Shown: positions 11,939-21,899, numbered from the stretch's first letter. The stretch is 24,142 nucleotides of DNA from Elysia marginata (GCA_019649035.1 BMAT01001508.1:318554-342695), one strand, 5' to 3'. Translations and numbers: made by a program. Notes: generated from the sequence alone by a model not told the origin.

Positions 11939-13191
11939 ATTTTTATCACCCTGTAGCACTTTCATGTAAAAGGCCACAGATCCATCCTCTCGTCCTTTCT
12001 CTGTCCTTTTGCTGCACACAAGTTAAGAAGTTATCTTCGTGTGGCTAGCTCCAAGGGAAAGAAAAAAAGATATAATGTCTCCGAAATCTGACAAAAGCTT
12101 TACACAAAGACTGGTGTATACATTGTCTTGTTATTGTTTGTTTTCTTTTTATTCATTTTATAACTTCTTGGTTTTGTTTGCCGTTCTCTTAAAACTGCCA
12201 TTTGTTATTTTCCCTTTACCCTTGACTGCCCCTGCCGCTAAACCGATTGGACATAGTTTCTCGCTGCCACTTGCGCTCTTTCTCTCTCTTTGTAACACAA
12301 AACCATAGAGGACGATAGCCTTGATAATTGTACTGTTTGGAGTTGTGGTTCTGGGCACTCTGTTGGTCCGTCTTATCAAGGTCACACCGAGGGACAAAGA
12401 ATGAAAAAGCAAGTCAAGATTATAAAGATGACCATAACGTTTAGGAAGGGCACACGCGACACATTCTTTGTGGGTTCTCGAATGTCAAGAAAAAGGGATC
12501 ATTTTACCAGGCCTAACGGACTTTGGAGGTTAGTGAAAACTAGGGAACACAAAAAAGCTCATTGGTGTTATTGAAACTTGGGATGGTCCATCATGGCGAC
12601 TTTGCAGACAGGATACTATTCTTAATTTTGAAAAAAAAAAGGGGAAAGAGGAGGGGGTAGGGTCCCTCAGGCTCATACCTGAGTGGCAACCGGCGTCGAA
12701 TTAGTACATCAGCCTCCCAGCTTACTCTGAAAAAAAAAACCATTAATATATTTTATTCGTAGGACTCACTTTCAGCCTGGAAGTTTTTATGTGAATCTTC
12801 AATATTAGGCGTTATAAGAGGTAGCCAAACACACTCTTAAAAGGCACTGGATTCAACATTGTGTCAAGGCCAACTTTTTATACACCCATTTGATTAGAGG
12901 CTGAATTGTGAGGCATTAAAAATAAAATAAAAATATTGATATTGAAGCTATGAACTCTGGGCATAGAAAAGGATTGGCTGAAGGGTTGAAAAGTTTGATG
13001 ATATTCAATTGAAAAGCGCAGCCCAGAATCAATGTATTTCTAGGCTTGAAAAGTACTGAATAGCTAGGGTTAAGTATAGAAAAAACATTGGCACCTTAAA
13101 CTTCTCAAAGGAAAAGTGTCTCAGTTGCTTTGCTATCATTCGGTAGATTACACGAGAGAAAAAGATATATCTATGTAGAGAAATTTAAAAG
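11939..13191. other. No gene seen
   Basis: Two short overlapping frames (12039-12308 plus, 12158-12412 minus) show no conserved motif. A purine run occurs at about 12631-12662. Nothing here can be supported as a gene. Confidence 0.55.
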
Positions 13192-13196
13192 AGAAA

Positions 13197-13252
<56 letters not shown>
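13192..13252. repeat. A-run and (GA)n microsatellite
   Basis: An A12 run is followed by about 23 GA units. Confidence 0.97.
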
Positions 13253-13254
<2 letters not shown>

Positions 13255-13277
13255 GCTCTAAAAATTCATCCGTCCAG

Positions 13278-13366
13278 CAGCTGCCCTCTCTGTAGGAAGT
13301 GATGACTGGCAGCCTCGCTGGCCCATGGCTGGCCTCCTATCCCGAGAGCTGAGTGATATTGATCCG
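13278..13366 (+). CDS. Candidate internal coding exon, unknown protein
   Basis: A short GC-rich island within AT-rich DNA is open on the plus strand from just after a stop at 13259 and reads like protein, including the segments SDDWQPRWPMAG and LLSRELSDIDP. It ends at a fair donor (CCG followed by GTATGT, 13367). On the left there are two tandem acceptor options (AG at 13276-13277 or 13279-13280), but the pyrimidine tract is poor and a GA repeat lies close by. It would start in phase 1 and end in phase 0. The frame has no upstream ATG, so it would have to be an internal exon. I recognise no family. The minus strand is also open here, so chance is a real possibility. Confidence 0.22.
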
Positions 13367-14828
13367 GTATGTCCTCCAACAAGCTTTCTATTCCAGCACC
13401 CTCTCCCACACCCTCCCATCCTCTCTTTCTGCCCCCACCTTTTCTCGTGCTGTAATACCCCGCAGTAACATGCTACGAACCCCTGTTTTTTCCTCTGTAC
13501 ACAACACGCATACATACACCCAAAATGAAATTCAGCTCGGGGTACTTGTCTTCCTAAACCATACCCCTGTTGTGCCAGTCGCCCTTTATTAAAGTGAGCA
13601 CTTTTATTCCCCGTTAGTTATGATTATCTTGATAATTTGCCCGGAGATTCTTGCGTCTCGCCGGGCTTCGAAAGATCACGTGTCGTGTTGCTATTCAGTC
13701 GTATGAACAGGGTGGTATATTAAAAATCACGCAACCTAGGTTTTTTTTTGTTTGTTTGTTTTAATACCATACGAGGTCTATAAGATGTGATTTGATTTCA
13801 CACGAAAATGAACGCGAAGATTGCAAAGAATTAATTTTGATAGATTTGCTTGAGAACCAAGCCTTCAATTTCAAGACTTTTAAAACCATTACACAAGCAA
13901 ATTTCCTTGAAACCAATACTAGGGTTTTTTTAAGTTGTACTTTTCTGCGTTTGCTCTATAAAGATCATTGACTTAAAAATTTTAAGTTTTTGTATCAATT
14001 TAGTCACTCGTCTAAAAAGTGAATGATTTTTTCCCATGCAATGACCAAAAGTTTTCTTGTCTCTTGTTTCTAGAATAGAAAGATGATAGACAAGAAACAA
14101 TACATAATAAACTGTATATGATGAAAATGTAGTTCCATAATATTCGCTGCCGTTCTTCATTCCACCCTGGCTCTTTCTCCTTATCTCATCCCAGCCTTCT
14201 TCACTTTTTCCCGTTGCTCCTCCGCCTCTGTCTCCCTCTCTCCCATCTCTCAAGAGAAACGCATACGCACACTCACTCAACTTCTCCGTGTGTATCATGA
14301 CTTGAGATAACAACCTGGTGCTTCCTGTCGGACCGTTACATTGTTCTTAGTCACAAAACAATACTGGTTTGCAATTTGTAGGCACGTAGGTCGTAGGATA
14401 GACAGCTTGTCATTTTGAGCTGCCGCTTTATTTCCATCTTTTAACAGATGTATAATGTAAACCAGAACAATAGCTGAAATTACGCTGAACCTGCTAAAAG
14501 CGATGAACTATCCCTTATAAATGTCTAGACTAAAGACAATACTGGTTGTTTTATGAAGACCAAAAATTAATATGCCTAAAATTTTGATAAGAGAAAGAAT
14601 TCAGTGCAAATTTAGGCTATCATCATTGACATGACTGTATATATGTCAATGTAAAAATATAAAGAGGATGCTGTCAAAATCAAGCTCGTTCACAAAATTG
14701 AAAAAAAATTTTTTTGTTTAGAATTTGCTAGCTTTAATGCTAGTGATACTTTCAATAAAAATGATTGTGGTAGGGGGATCAAACTCGTTGTGCATTTACA
14801 ATTTATGTCTTTCAGAACAGTATGTAAC
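13367..14828. other. No supported gene; longest ORF of the window judged spurious
   Basis: The 127-codon minus-strand frame 13930-14313 is the longest in the window, but it crosses a pyrimidine-rich tract that yields a Gly/Arg/Glu-rich segment. It has no motif or clear gene context. A hairpin with a perfect 10-bp stem (14053-14062 against 14088-14097) and a small TGACAT/ATGTCA inverted pair near 14628-14650 are the only structures noticed. Confidence 0.5.
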
Positions 14829-14984
14829 GAGAGAGAGAGAGAGAGAGAGAGATAGAGAGAGAGAGGGGGGGGGAGCTGGAGAAAGGAAGGTAGGGAGCGA
14901 GATAGAGAGAGATAAAGACAGAGAGGGAGAGGTAATGAGAGAGGGAGTGAGAGAGATAGGTAGATAGATAGAGAGAGAGAAGAA
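14829..14984. repeat. (GA)n-rich purine tract
   Basis: A GA microsatellite with GATA, G-run and GGA interruptions. The Arg/Glu-rich frame 14725-14967 through it is an artefact. Confidence 0.93.
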
Positions 14985-15415
14985 GAGAATAAAACTATTT
15001 CCGTTGTTTTGTAACTCCTAAATGCTAATTAGGCAATAGTTGGAACTTAGCAAAATAGTTGTTTTACAAAAGTCGCGTGTGTTAAAGCAGCACTGAGCCC
15101 TGGACTATCTTGCCAAAAGCCCTGCTCAATAAGGATAAGCCCTCGACGCTAAGCGAGGTCTCAAGAATTTATAAGCTGTTGGAATTGTTCCTAGAGCAGC
15201 TCTGCGTAAACACTACATATATACGCAGCCAGAGCTTGTTCATCGTGTCTCTTGTTGAAACCTTGACAATGAAAAAATTAGGAGAGAAGGCGCGAATAGA
15301 GAAATGGCTCGATATTTCCGATATTTCTGCTTGCTTCTATTTTCGGACAGCTTTCTCCACCTCGCAGAATTTTCCCGACCCATGCTGCCTCCTGGGTTCT
15401 CTGATCAACCCACCC
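14985..15415. other. Open frame without recognisable family
   Basis: A plus-strand frame at 15110-15430 (106 codons) has mixed composition over its first 75 codons and then runs into the TC repeat. I see no motif, no convincing exon borders and no promoter, and it is probably chance. An imperfect hairpin (AGCTCTGCGTA arm near 15198, partner ending near 15236) lies within it. Confidence 0.3.
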
Positions 15416-15512
15416 CTTCTCTCTCTGTGAGTCTGTCTCTCTCACTCTCTCTCTGTCTCTGCCTCTCTCTCTCTCACTCTCTCTCTGTCTCTGCCTCACT
15501 CTCCCACTCTCT
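15416..15512. repeat. (TC)n tract with 32-bp higher-order repeat
   Basis: A TC-rich tract in which a 23-base block starting CACTCTCT occurs identically at 15443 and 15475, giving a 32-bp period, followed by a partial third copy. Confidence 0.9.
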
Positions 15513-15714
15513 GTGACATTTTCTGCGTATTGTTTGTATCTTATGTTCATGTTTATCGATTTGTCGCACCTTCTATTTTCCTTTCTTGAGACTTACCCTC
15601 CATAAAGCACAATTGATCTGTCAAGTAATATTTAGTGGCATAAGCATTAACTAAGAAAGCTCACAAAATGGAAGAAATTTTTATGTTTTAATGTTGGGCT
15701 GTGGGTTGTGATTT

Positions 15715-16000
15715 GCTGCTTTATCTAGAGCCCAAGATATCGGTGCCCTCTGTCTCCAGTGGTAGAGGGTTAGCGCCGTGTCCTCCCCGATGTCTGGCCC
15801 GGCTGCCCCACCCGCAACGCCAAGCAGTCGAGCACCCTTCTCCGGGGAAACCCGCTGCCTTCTTGCTCGAGCCGATGCCGGCCAGGCCTGGAACAGTTTG
15901 TTCTGTGACTTGCCGGCTGATCCCTGGAGCAAACCAGAACTCAAACCACAGTTGGTGTGACCTTCTAGTTACAGGCGCTGTGCGTGGTCCTGATTGCATT
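15715..16000 (-). mobile_element. GC-rich block, possibly a degenerate SINE (C)
   Basis: This block is much richer in GC than its flanks and is open in several frames on both strands, as expected when stop codons are rare in GC-rich DNA rather than for a true gene. On the minus strand it carries GGTTTGAGTTC (15947 down to 15937), the same B-box variant as in the SINE at 20113. A GCGCCTGTAACTAG segment sits upstream where the D-arm region would be. The A box itself is poor. The plus strand has a weaker A-box-like AGTGGTAGAGGGTTAGCGCC near 15759-15778. No tail or target-site duplication is visible. A coding or untranslated exon is the alternative. Confidence 0.3.
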
Positions 16001-17024
16001 ATCGTTGCGACTGATATTGATGATAAATACTAAAATATTGTTTTGCAGTTTTGCTCCTGCCCGAAATCTAAATGTCTTCACATTTTCTGGATTCATTGAG
16101 CTTGTAGTTGTGGAATGATAAATCATTCGCTTAGATTATCGTGACCTATCTCTTCTGGCATTAAGCTTAAGACATCGATTATTTTATAAACTGTTATGGG
16201 GGAAATATTGGTTAATGCTCAATGCTAGTTTTATTTTGCAGCTTGCCCGTTCGCTTATTGCGAATCTCTTGAAAGTCTGTCTCAAGATACCGTGCATACT
16301 ATTACTAATTAAGTGACTGACGGTCTGCACGTGTTCAACTTGAATTGAAAAAGACCATTAGTTTTTTGAATGACTTTCACCTCTAAGTGAGTTTAAAGAC
16401 ATTTTGCAACACGTTTGCATTTAGGTTAATCCTGAACTACCCTTTACAATGGACACAACAAATTTGACATTTTTTTTTAAATCTCTGGTGATACTGAACT
16501 GCTGAAGAGCAACCATTCGGTTATGCCCCCTTTTTTAATTGTCTAAGTTGCCATTGTGTTTTAGAACACTGTTCGAGACATTGCATGTTGCCTCTCTCGC
16601 TAAGTAAATATTTTGACACAACATCCATAATAATGTTCGCAAGGTTTCCTTTCTCTGCATAACAAACCTCTACCAATGCAAGGATGGAGTACTTTATTCA
16701 TATCAAAAAGCCGTGCCAGTGCTCAGTAAGTATAATTCTCTTATCTTCTCCGCGTTCACTCTTTCTCTCTAGTTAACACTCTCTCTTTATTTGTCTGATT
16801 GCCCTCTTCCTACTCTTCTTTCTCAGTGCCGCAGTGTATTTTATGCACTTCGTCAGTCTTTACTTAACTCCGATGATTCCCTCACACTCATCAACCCTCT
16901 TTTCATCTGTATGAAACATATTATAACCAAATGGTGGCCAAGGCTAAAAGAAGCCTGTATTTTGTTTTGATTGCCTTGTTTTCTTTGCTCAATCAAGAAT
17001 TTTCTCTCCCCCACCTCCTCCTTT

Positions 17025-17026
<2 letters not shown>
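16001..17026. other. No gene seen
   Basis: AT-rich with a pyrimidine-rich patch around 16735-16830. No ORF or repeat that I can support. Confidence 0.6.
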
Positions 17027-17067
<41 letters not shown>

Positions 17068-17073
17068 CCACCA
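17027..17073. repeat. (CAT)n microsatellite
   Basis: About 15 CAT units, followed to about 17245 by a decayed ATT/ATC zone. The poly-His and poly-Met frames here are repeat artefacts. Confidence 0.95.
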
Positions 17074-17245
17074 CACAATTATTATAGGGTTCTTAGAACT
17101 TTTATATTTTTCAATTTTTATTAGTATTATTATAACCATCATCTTAATGATACTTATCTACAGTTTCATTAGTTGCATTGAAATAATAATAGCAGTTATA
17201 GTCGTCATCATTATATTTTCTCTACCCTTATCATAGTTAGATGAT

Positions 17246-18139
17246 GCTCATCATCATCGTCAATAACATTGCCGTCTACCGCAATAGCTTGCCCAGTCCG
17301 GTCCGAAGGACAAGTTTAACTGCTATGTTTAAACCTAAGACCTCATCTAGCTTCGTTTACGTTTTGTTTGCAGGACATTTTACACTGAGCGGACATGTTA
17401 TGCATTTGAAGCGTCGATAAATGTATTCTTCTGTTAATCCCCCTAAAAAGTTCTTTGTCTTAATTTTTCGTTGAATGGTTATCATTTACCCGTATACTCT
17501 TTATTTCCTTTATGCGGGTTTTAGAATGATTTGCCATAATATTTTAACCCATAGCTCACGTTATAATATGCAAATCCTATCTTTTATACAATTTATTTTT
17601 GTTCCATGGAACAAAGCTGTGAATATTCATTAAAACTTAGCTGCTGCGATTGTAATACTATAAGCATAATGATGAATCACTATGTATTTTTTCGAAACTG
17701 TTTCTTTCTGCATTTAATTTATTTTACCCACCCATTACACTGGGTTTCGGTTGTTAACTATTCATCTGTTTAGACCCATCTCTCTCTCTCTCTATCTATT
17801 TATGTATCTTTCGCTCTCTATCTCTGTGTTTTCTCGCCCTGCCGTTGCCTTTCTCTCTTTCCTCTCTTTTTCTTTGCTTAACAGCTCCCAGTCTCTCTTC
17901 GGCCATTGCTGTCTCTCTCTATCTCTCGATGTTTCTTACTGCCCCTGGCTCTTCTTTTTTCCACTGTCCAGTATGTATCTCTTAGCTTCTGTGTGTGTGC
18001 CTCTTGATTTCTTACAAATCTTTTAAAGACACAAACATCCTCATTATGGTGTCAAATTTGTGGTCTTTATTGTTCTGTTTGTAGAAAATATTGAGAACTG
18101 TTTTTCTCTAGAAAGTCTTATGATTAGCACGACTTGAAG
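17246..18139. other. No gene seen; TC-rich 17774-17960
   Basis: The frame at 17751-18026 is Ser/Leu/Phe-rich only because it translates a TC-rich stretch. No other feature is supported. Confidence 0.55.
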
Positions 18140-18292
18140 ATGTTTACGCGCAAAGGACGCATCTACAAGGCACGGGCCACCCTTTTACTGTCTCTCATGG
18201 TTTCCTTTGTGGCGCCTCTTTGTTGCAGATGGGGCGGGCTGCCTTCTTCTGGGCTTCAAGAGACACGAGTTGTGTTTTCCTGTTGTTCCTGA
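18140..18292 (+). CDS. Very tentative small secreted-peptide ORF (50 codons)
   Basis: The ATG has A at -3. The translation begins with a basic stretch (RKGRIYKAR), then a hydrophobic core (ATLLLSLMVSFVAPLCC), and continues to a stop at 18290. This layout resembles a signal peptide followed by a short Cys-containing tail. Local GC content is raised at 18145-18250. However, a good splice acceptor (TTTGTTGCAG, AG at 18228-18229) lies inside the frame, there is no obvious promoter, and T-rich DNA often yields hydrophobic frames by chance. I recognise no family. Confidence 0.12.
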   Translation: MFTRKGRIYKARATLLLSLMVSFVAPLCCRWGGLPSSGLQETRVVFSCCS

Positions 18293-18737
18293 CTCCCTTT
18301 CATTGCCACTTCTATTAATCGTCTCGTCTTTTTCGCCTTTCTTCGCTTTTTTTCTTAAAGCACTCTTGTCTTGTCTCAGTTTTGTGGCTGATAGTAAGAG
18401 TACTCTTTTAAAATGACACCAGCCCCCTCTCCTCCCTCCCCATGCCCTTTGCCCTTCAGCCTTGCTTTCTCGAAGCCTGTGTCATAAGATCTCATGAGCA
18501 CATTAAGACTGAGCCTAGCAAGCAAGGAGAGAGAACTTTGGCCAAATTTCACCCGTGCTCTGTTTGCTCAACGTCCACTATCGGATTTCGAGGTTTTCAT
18601 TCACGTCAGTTTGAGATGTAACTTCTCACATAGAGTGACAAACAACTTATGGAGAATATAGTCGATTCTCTTGATTAAACAATTTTTCAACCTCAAACAA
18701 GTAGTTTTTTATCTTTTCAATTTTATTCTGTGCCAAG

Positions 18738-18863
18738 GTTTATTTTTGGACATTGAAAATAAGAGGTCAATAGAGGTCAATTATTATGACCACTGCGGTC
18801 AATATCACCCACGCACTAGTCGCCAGGAATCACGTCTTGTCCAAAATAAAAGAGCACTGAAAG
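18738..18863 (+). CDS. Candidate 126-bp symmetric internal exon, unknown protein
   Basis: A T-rich acceptor (CTGTGCCAAG, AG at 18736-18737) and a consensus donor (AAG followed by GTAAGT, 18864) bracket 126 bases that are open in one frame. The exon would be phase 1 at both ends, as is common for extracellular modules. The translation includes NYYDHCGQYHPRTSRQESR. Against it, the segment contains the repeated AGGTCA words that could simply be a regulatory cluster, and no partner exon or family is recognised. Confidence 0.18.
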
Positions 18864-18881
18864 GTAAGTTTCCACAGGTCA
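18764..18881 (+). promoter_or_regulatory. DR4 nuclear-receptor motif with extra half-sites
   Basis: Two perfect AGGTCA half-sites at 18764-18769 and 18774-18779 are separated by exactly four bases, a DR4 arrangement. Known DR4 binders are thyroid-receptor- and LXR-type RXR heterodimers. Three further half-site-like words follow: TGACCA (18787-18792, opposite orientation), CGGTCA (18796-18801) and AGGTCA (18876-18881). Function is inferred from motif only. Confidence 0.35.
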
Positions 18882-19602
18882 ACTCTGAACTAGCGTTTGC
18901 TCCTACTGGATCATTACGATTAGTAGTGAAGTGCATGGTTTCTCTAAAAGCGTAATCATTTTTATTTGAGTGAAACAAAAAGGCTCTTTCGTTAGCTTTA
19001 TGACCAATTTGTATGGATGCAGCTTTTGTTTCTACCTTTCTGCTGAAGTTTTTGCATTTTCAATCTCTCTATTAACATTTTGCTTACCGAGGCTGTTTAT
19101 CGAATGCAATGCTCTCGCTCGCGTCGCTGAGCCTGTCGTTTTGACAGAATTTGACTTTGGTCATAACAAAGTTTGGGGTTTGTCGATTTTCTCTTTTTGA
19201 ACTGGTAAATTTTAACTTATTCTTAAGCATTTGTAATGTAGCTGATTTAACTTCCTCACAACCTCACCCTCCACTTACCCCTCTATCCTTCATATACGCT
19301 TATTCCTCCCTTTCCTCATTTTACCTTTTCCTTTTCTTTTTTTTTTGTCTATTCCCGGTAATTGTAACTTTTTTCCGCTTTTAAATTAAATTTGAATATT
19401 AAGCTGATTGCAAACTTATCGATGCTTTGTTTTTAGATGAGACTTGACAGTCGTCTGTAGTGGTGAGACCCTTAAGAAACTTGGTCAATCCAAATTCGTG
19501 TATCATGTCAAGTTAAAAACAGGTAATCAATTATCGCGATCGCAGTAATGATCTGATGTTTACGTATCCCTTAGTAATGGATGATTGTGATTCTTGAGTA
19601 GA
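18864..19602. other. No firm gene; T-rich with short frames
   Basis: Frames at 18970-19200 and 19151-19384 lack motifs and borders. 19260-19380 is strongly T- and C-rich. Confidence 0.5.
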
Positions 19603-19624
19603 TGACGTCAAGAGTTTGAGGTCA
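19603..19624 (+). promoter_or_regulatory. Perfect CRE palindrome plus AGGTCA half-site
   Basis: TGACGTCA (19603-19610), the full cAMP-response-element consensus bound by CREB/ATF proteins, lies 8 bases before an AGGTCA half-site (19619-19624). No TATA box or coding exon is recognised next to it, so its role is unproven. Confidence 0.35.
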
Positions 19625-19914
19625 CGCATAATTCGCCTTAGAATATCACATGTTTGTTATGTTTTAACACCGGAGGGGTATAGTTAGAAATTGAAAAAAT
19701 CCATATAGCATTTCATAATTTTAAATGTTTTTATATTCAGTTTTCGTGGAGAAACCAATGGGTTTTCCGTGGCTGAGGGAAAGAGAAGCCTTTAGCTCCA
19801 AAGCCTGTAGTGATCATAGTTTTCGGCCACATCATGTCACCCTCTCACTGCTCTATCTTTTAATACAAATGTTTGTTTCTTTCCTTCAGAAGAAAACACA
19901 GAATTATCTCAATC

Positions 19915-19990
19915 TATTTCAACTACATGTGAAAGTCAGTCTATCTCAACTACATGTGAAAGTCAGTCTATTTCAACTACATGTGAAAGT
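19915..19990. repeat. 27-bp minisatellite, about 2.8 copies
   Basis: Copies start at 19915, 19942 and 19969. Each contains CAACTACATGTGAAAGT, and copies differ by one C/T change. The period is a multiple of three, so a frame through it repeats nine residues (QLHVKVS within each), but there is no other sign of coding. Confidence 0.93.
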
Positions 19991-20112
19991 TTTGTGTATG
20001 AAAGTCTTGTGTATCTCTCCTTTCCTCTGAATGTGTCTGTACACTTTGCCTTCTTTTTTTTTTAACAAATCTATATGCATTTACCTCGCTCCATCTATAA
20101 TTGCTGACGTGT

Positions 20113-20420
20113 GGCGTCGTGGCCTAGTGGTAGACGCTCGGCTTTCGGATCGAGATTTCCGGGGTTTGAGTTCTGCTTCGGCAGGTCGTCCTTTTGTCCT
20201 TGAAAAAGCCTATTTTGCACACATTTCTTCGCCTCACTCATACGTTAAAGGAGCAGCACCCGACTATATAGGTAGTGAAAGATCTTGTCAACATGCTAGA
20301 GTGCTGCGCTTTATTTGCTGCTCCTCTGTGACTTTAGAAGGTAATTTGGTTGCTATTGGCCGGTCGGGGAACCCATGTAAAGCGCTTAGGGCAATTTAGT
20401 GGAATAGGCGCTATATATAA
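20113..20420 (+). mobile_element. tRNA-derived SINE (B) with L2/MIR-like 3' tail
   Basis: The tRNA-like head carries an A box (TGGCCTAGTGG, 20120-20130) and a B box with two deviations (GGTTTGAGTTC, 20163-20173). The body has a perfect 9-bp inverted repeat (GGAGCAGCA at 20250, TGCTGCTCC at 20316) that could form a long hairpin. The 3' end, about 20377-20420, reads GTAAAGCGCTTAGGGCA and, about ten bases later, AATAGGCGCTATATA. This strongly resembles the shared 3' end of L2 LINEs and MIR SINEs of vertebrates as I remember it. SINEs commonly share such tails with the LINE that mobilises them. The 122-codon frame 20031-20399 across it is not a gene. Confidence 0.8.
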
Positions 20421-21080
20421 CTGAGCTCTATTGTTTGATAAGACTATATTCTAGTCGTTAGAGCAGTGCCCCTAGCCACCATTTCTCCTCTCATGACTAT
20501 TTTACTTTCACCTACCGCTTCTTGTGATATTCAGATTTTGCGAGGATGTAACCATTACCTAATATACACCAAAAAGCTGCTGAGACGTTGCCTCTCAGTC
20601 TCACACAGCTTATCTTATTATCATAATTTCTACACAAGAACAAAGTTTGATCTAAACTCTTGACACACTGTTTTCCCTGAGATCCTACAATAGCATTGTG
20701 GAAATTTATCTAAAATTTCAGAGGAATCTTTTAAAGTCAATGTTCATTTGTAATAATGTATGAACTGCTTGTTTTAAGAACACATATTGTCTCACAAAGA
20801 GTAAAAACCAATAAACACAAACGTTGTCACACATCGTTATCTAATTCCTGACAATTTTTTGGTAGACTTTCTCTCCTCTCCAAAAACAAGGACAGCCAGG
20901 CCAGCAATTGAGTGGTGGTTAATGTTGTGAAGGGCACATCGACCTGCCGTCACGCTCTCTGTCTTAAATCGTAGACCCGAAAGAAAACAATGTTGATGTC
21001 CTTCAAACACGTTTGAACAAATTGAAATAAGTATTTACGCGCACTTTTTTTATGCAACCCTCAATCACAAACGTGCGTTA
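20421..21080. other. No gene seen
   Basis: The 65-codon frame at 20466-20663 has no support. No repeats or motifs of note. Confidence 0.55.
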
Positions 21081-21081
21081 G

Positions 21082-21125
21082 TTTCTCTCTCTCCCCCCCC
21101 CCCCCCTTTCTCTCTCTCCCTCTCG
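21082..21125. repeat. TC tract with C14 run
   Basis: CT-rich sequence with 14 consecutive C (21093-21106). A G11 run lies further on at 21450-21460. Confidence 0.9.
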
Positions 21126-21595
21126 TTTCCATTCTTTTTCTTCCCTCTTAATTTCTACTGGTTTTCAGCATCCCTGTAGGGCTGGCTCCATACATCAGCA
21201 CGATGGGTATCAGATGACTATTGCGTTACACACACCAGGTGTTTTCTTGTTTAACTGTATATTCTATTAATTATTTATTTATTATAATGAAGTTTACGTG
21301 TATTGACCATATGTCACTTATTCACCTAATAGTATTCTTAAAACGCGCAATTTTTCGCTCGGAACGACCAGACCTATCTACCCTTAACTTTGTAGAATAA
21401 TCACACCAGACAGTCCAGACACCCTCACGAAAGAGTCGTTGCTGCCGCAGGGGGGGGGGGCGGAAAGTAAGGGAAAATGAGGCCACCACATTCAATCTAG
21501 TTAGTAGCGTCATCGTTGTTGACTGATGGTGTCGGCAACACGACATCTACCTCTGTACGACCATCATTGTGTCGCGGGATGGGGGTCTCTCGCCT

Positions 21596-21755
21596 CTGAT
21601 TGGCCCGACACGATCCAGTATAGATCTGTCCTCCATTCACACCAGATCGTTACGCGAGGTCGCTCTCACCCTCGACGCACGTCCTCATCGAGATACGCAA
21701 CAATGAGCGTTATATAACTCGGCAGTTGCGTGTACCAGGATAATCACGATCATTG
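21596..21755 (+). promoter_or_regulatory. Putative core promoter: inverted CCAAT, CpG-dense region, TATA box
   Basis: ATTGG (inverted CCAAT) lies at 21599-21603. A perfect TATATAA lies at 21711-21717, about 110 bp further on. The interval and about 250 bp upstream of it are visibly richer in CpG than the rest of the window. A start site about 30 bp after the TATA box would fall near 21740-21752, roughly 150 bp before the coding start at 21900. The order of elements fits a polymerase II promoter for that exon. No initiator can be assigned with confidence. Confidence 0.45.
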
Positions 21756-21767
21756 TCTCCCTACTGG

Positions 21768-21861
21768 ATGCATGAAATCTCAAGATTCTGTGTTAGCGAG
21801 ATGTGATCTTCGAACGTGAAGATTAAAAATGTTGTGAATGACTTGGAGTTTAAATTTTTAG
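21768..21861 (+). promoter_or_regulatory. Four short upstream ORFs in the putative leader
   Basis: Between the putative start site and the coding ATG are four upstream ORFs: 21768-21806, 21772-21819, a minimal ATG-TTG-TGA at 21829-21837, and 21838-21861. All stop before 21900. If this is the leader they would be expected to lower or condition translation of the main frame; alternatively this part is spliced out. Confidence 0.35.
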
Positions 21862-21899
21862 ATATTTCTACGAAGTAAAGGAGATTTTGACATCTGAAT

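Noticed and set aside
11764-12048. Ser/Leu-rich ORF and the opposite poly-Met ORF
   Set aside because: Both come from TC and CAT simple repeats.
12592-12624. ATG in good context (ATCATGGCG)
   Set aside because: The frame stops after ten codons with no donor.
13930-14313. 127-codon minus-strand ORF, the longest in the window
   Set aside because: It has no recognisable motif. Its Gly/Arg/Glu-rich part is the complement of a pyrimidine-rich tract, and there is no promoter or splice context.
20031-20399. 122-codon ORF
   Set aside because: It crosses the tRNA-like head and body of SINE B, so the frame is incidental.
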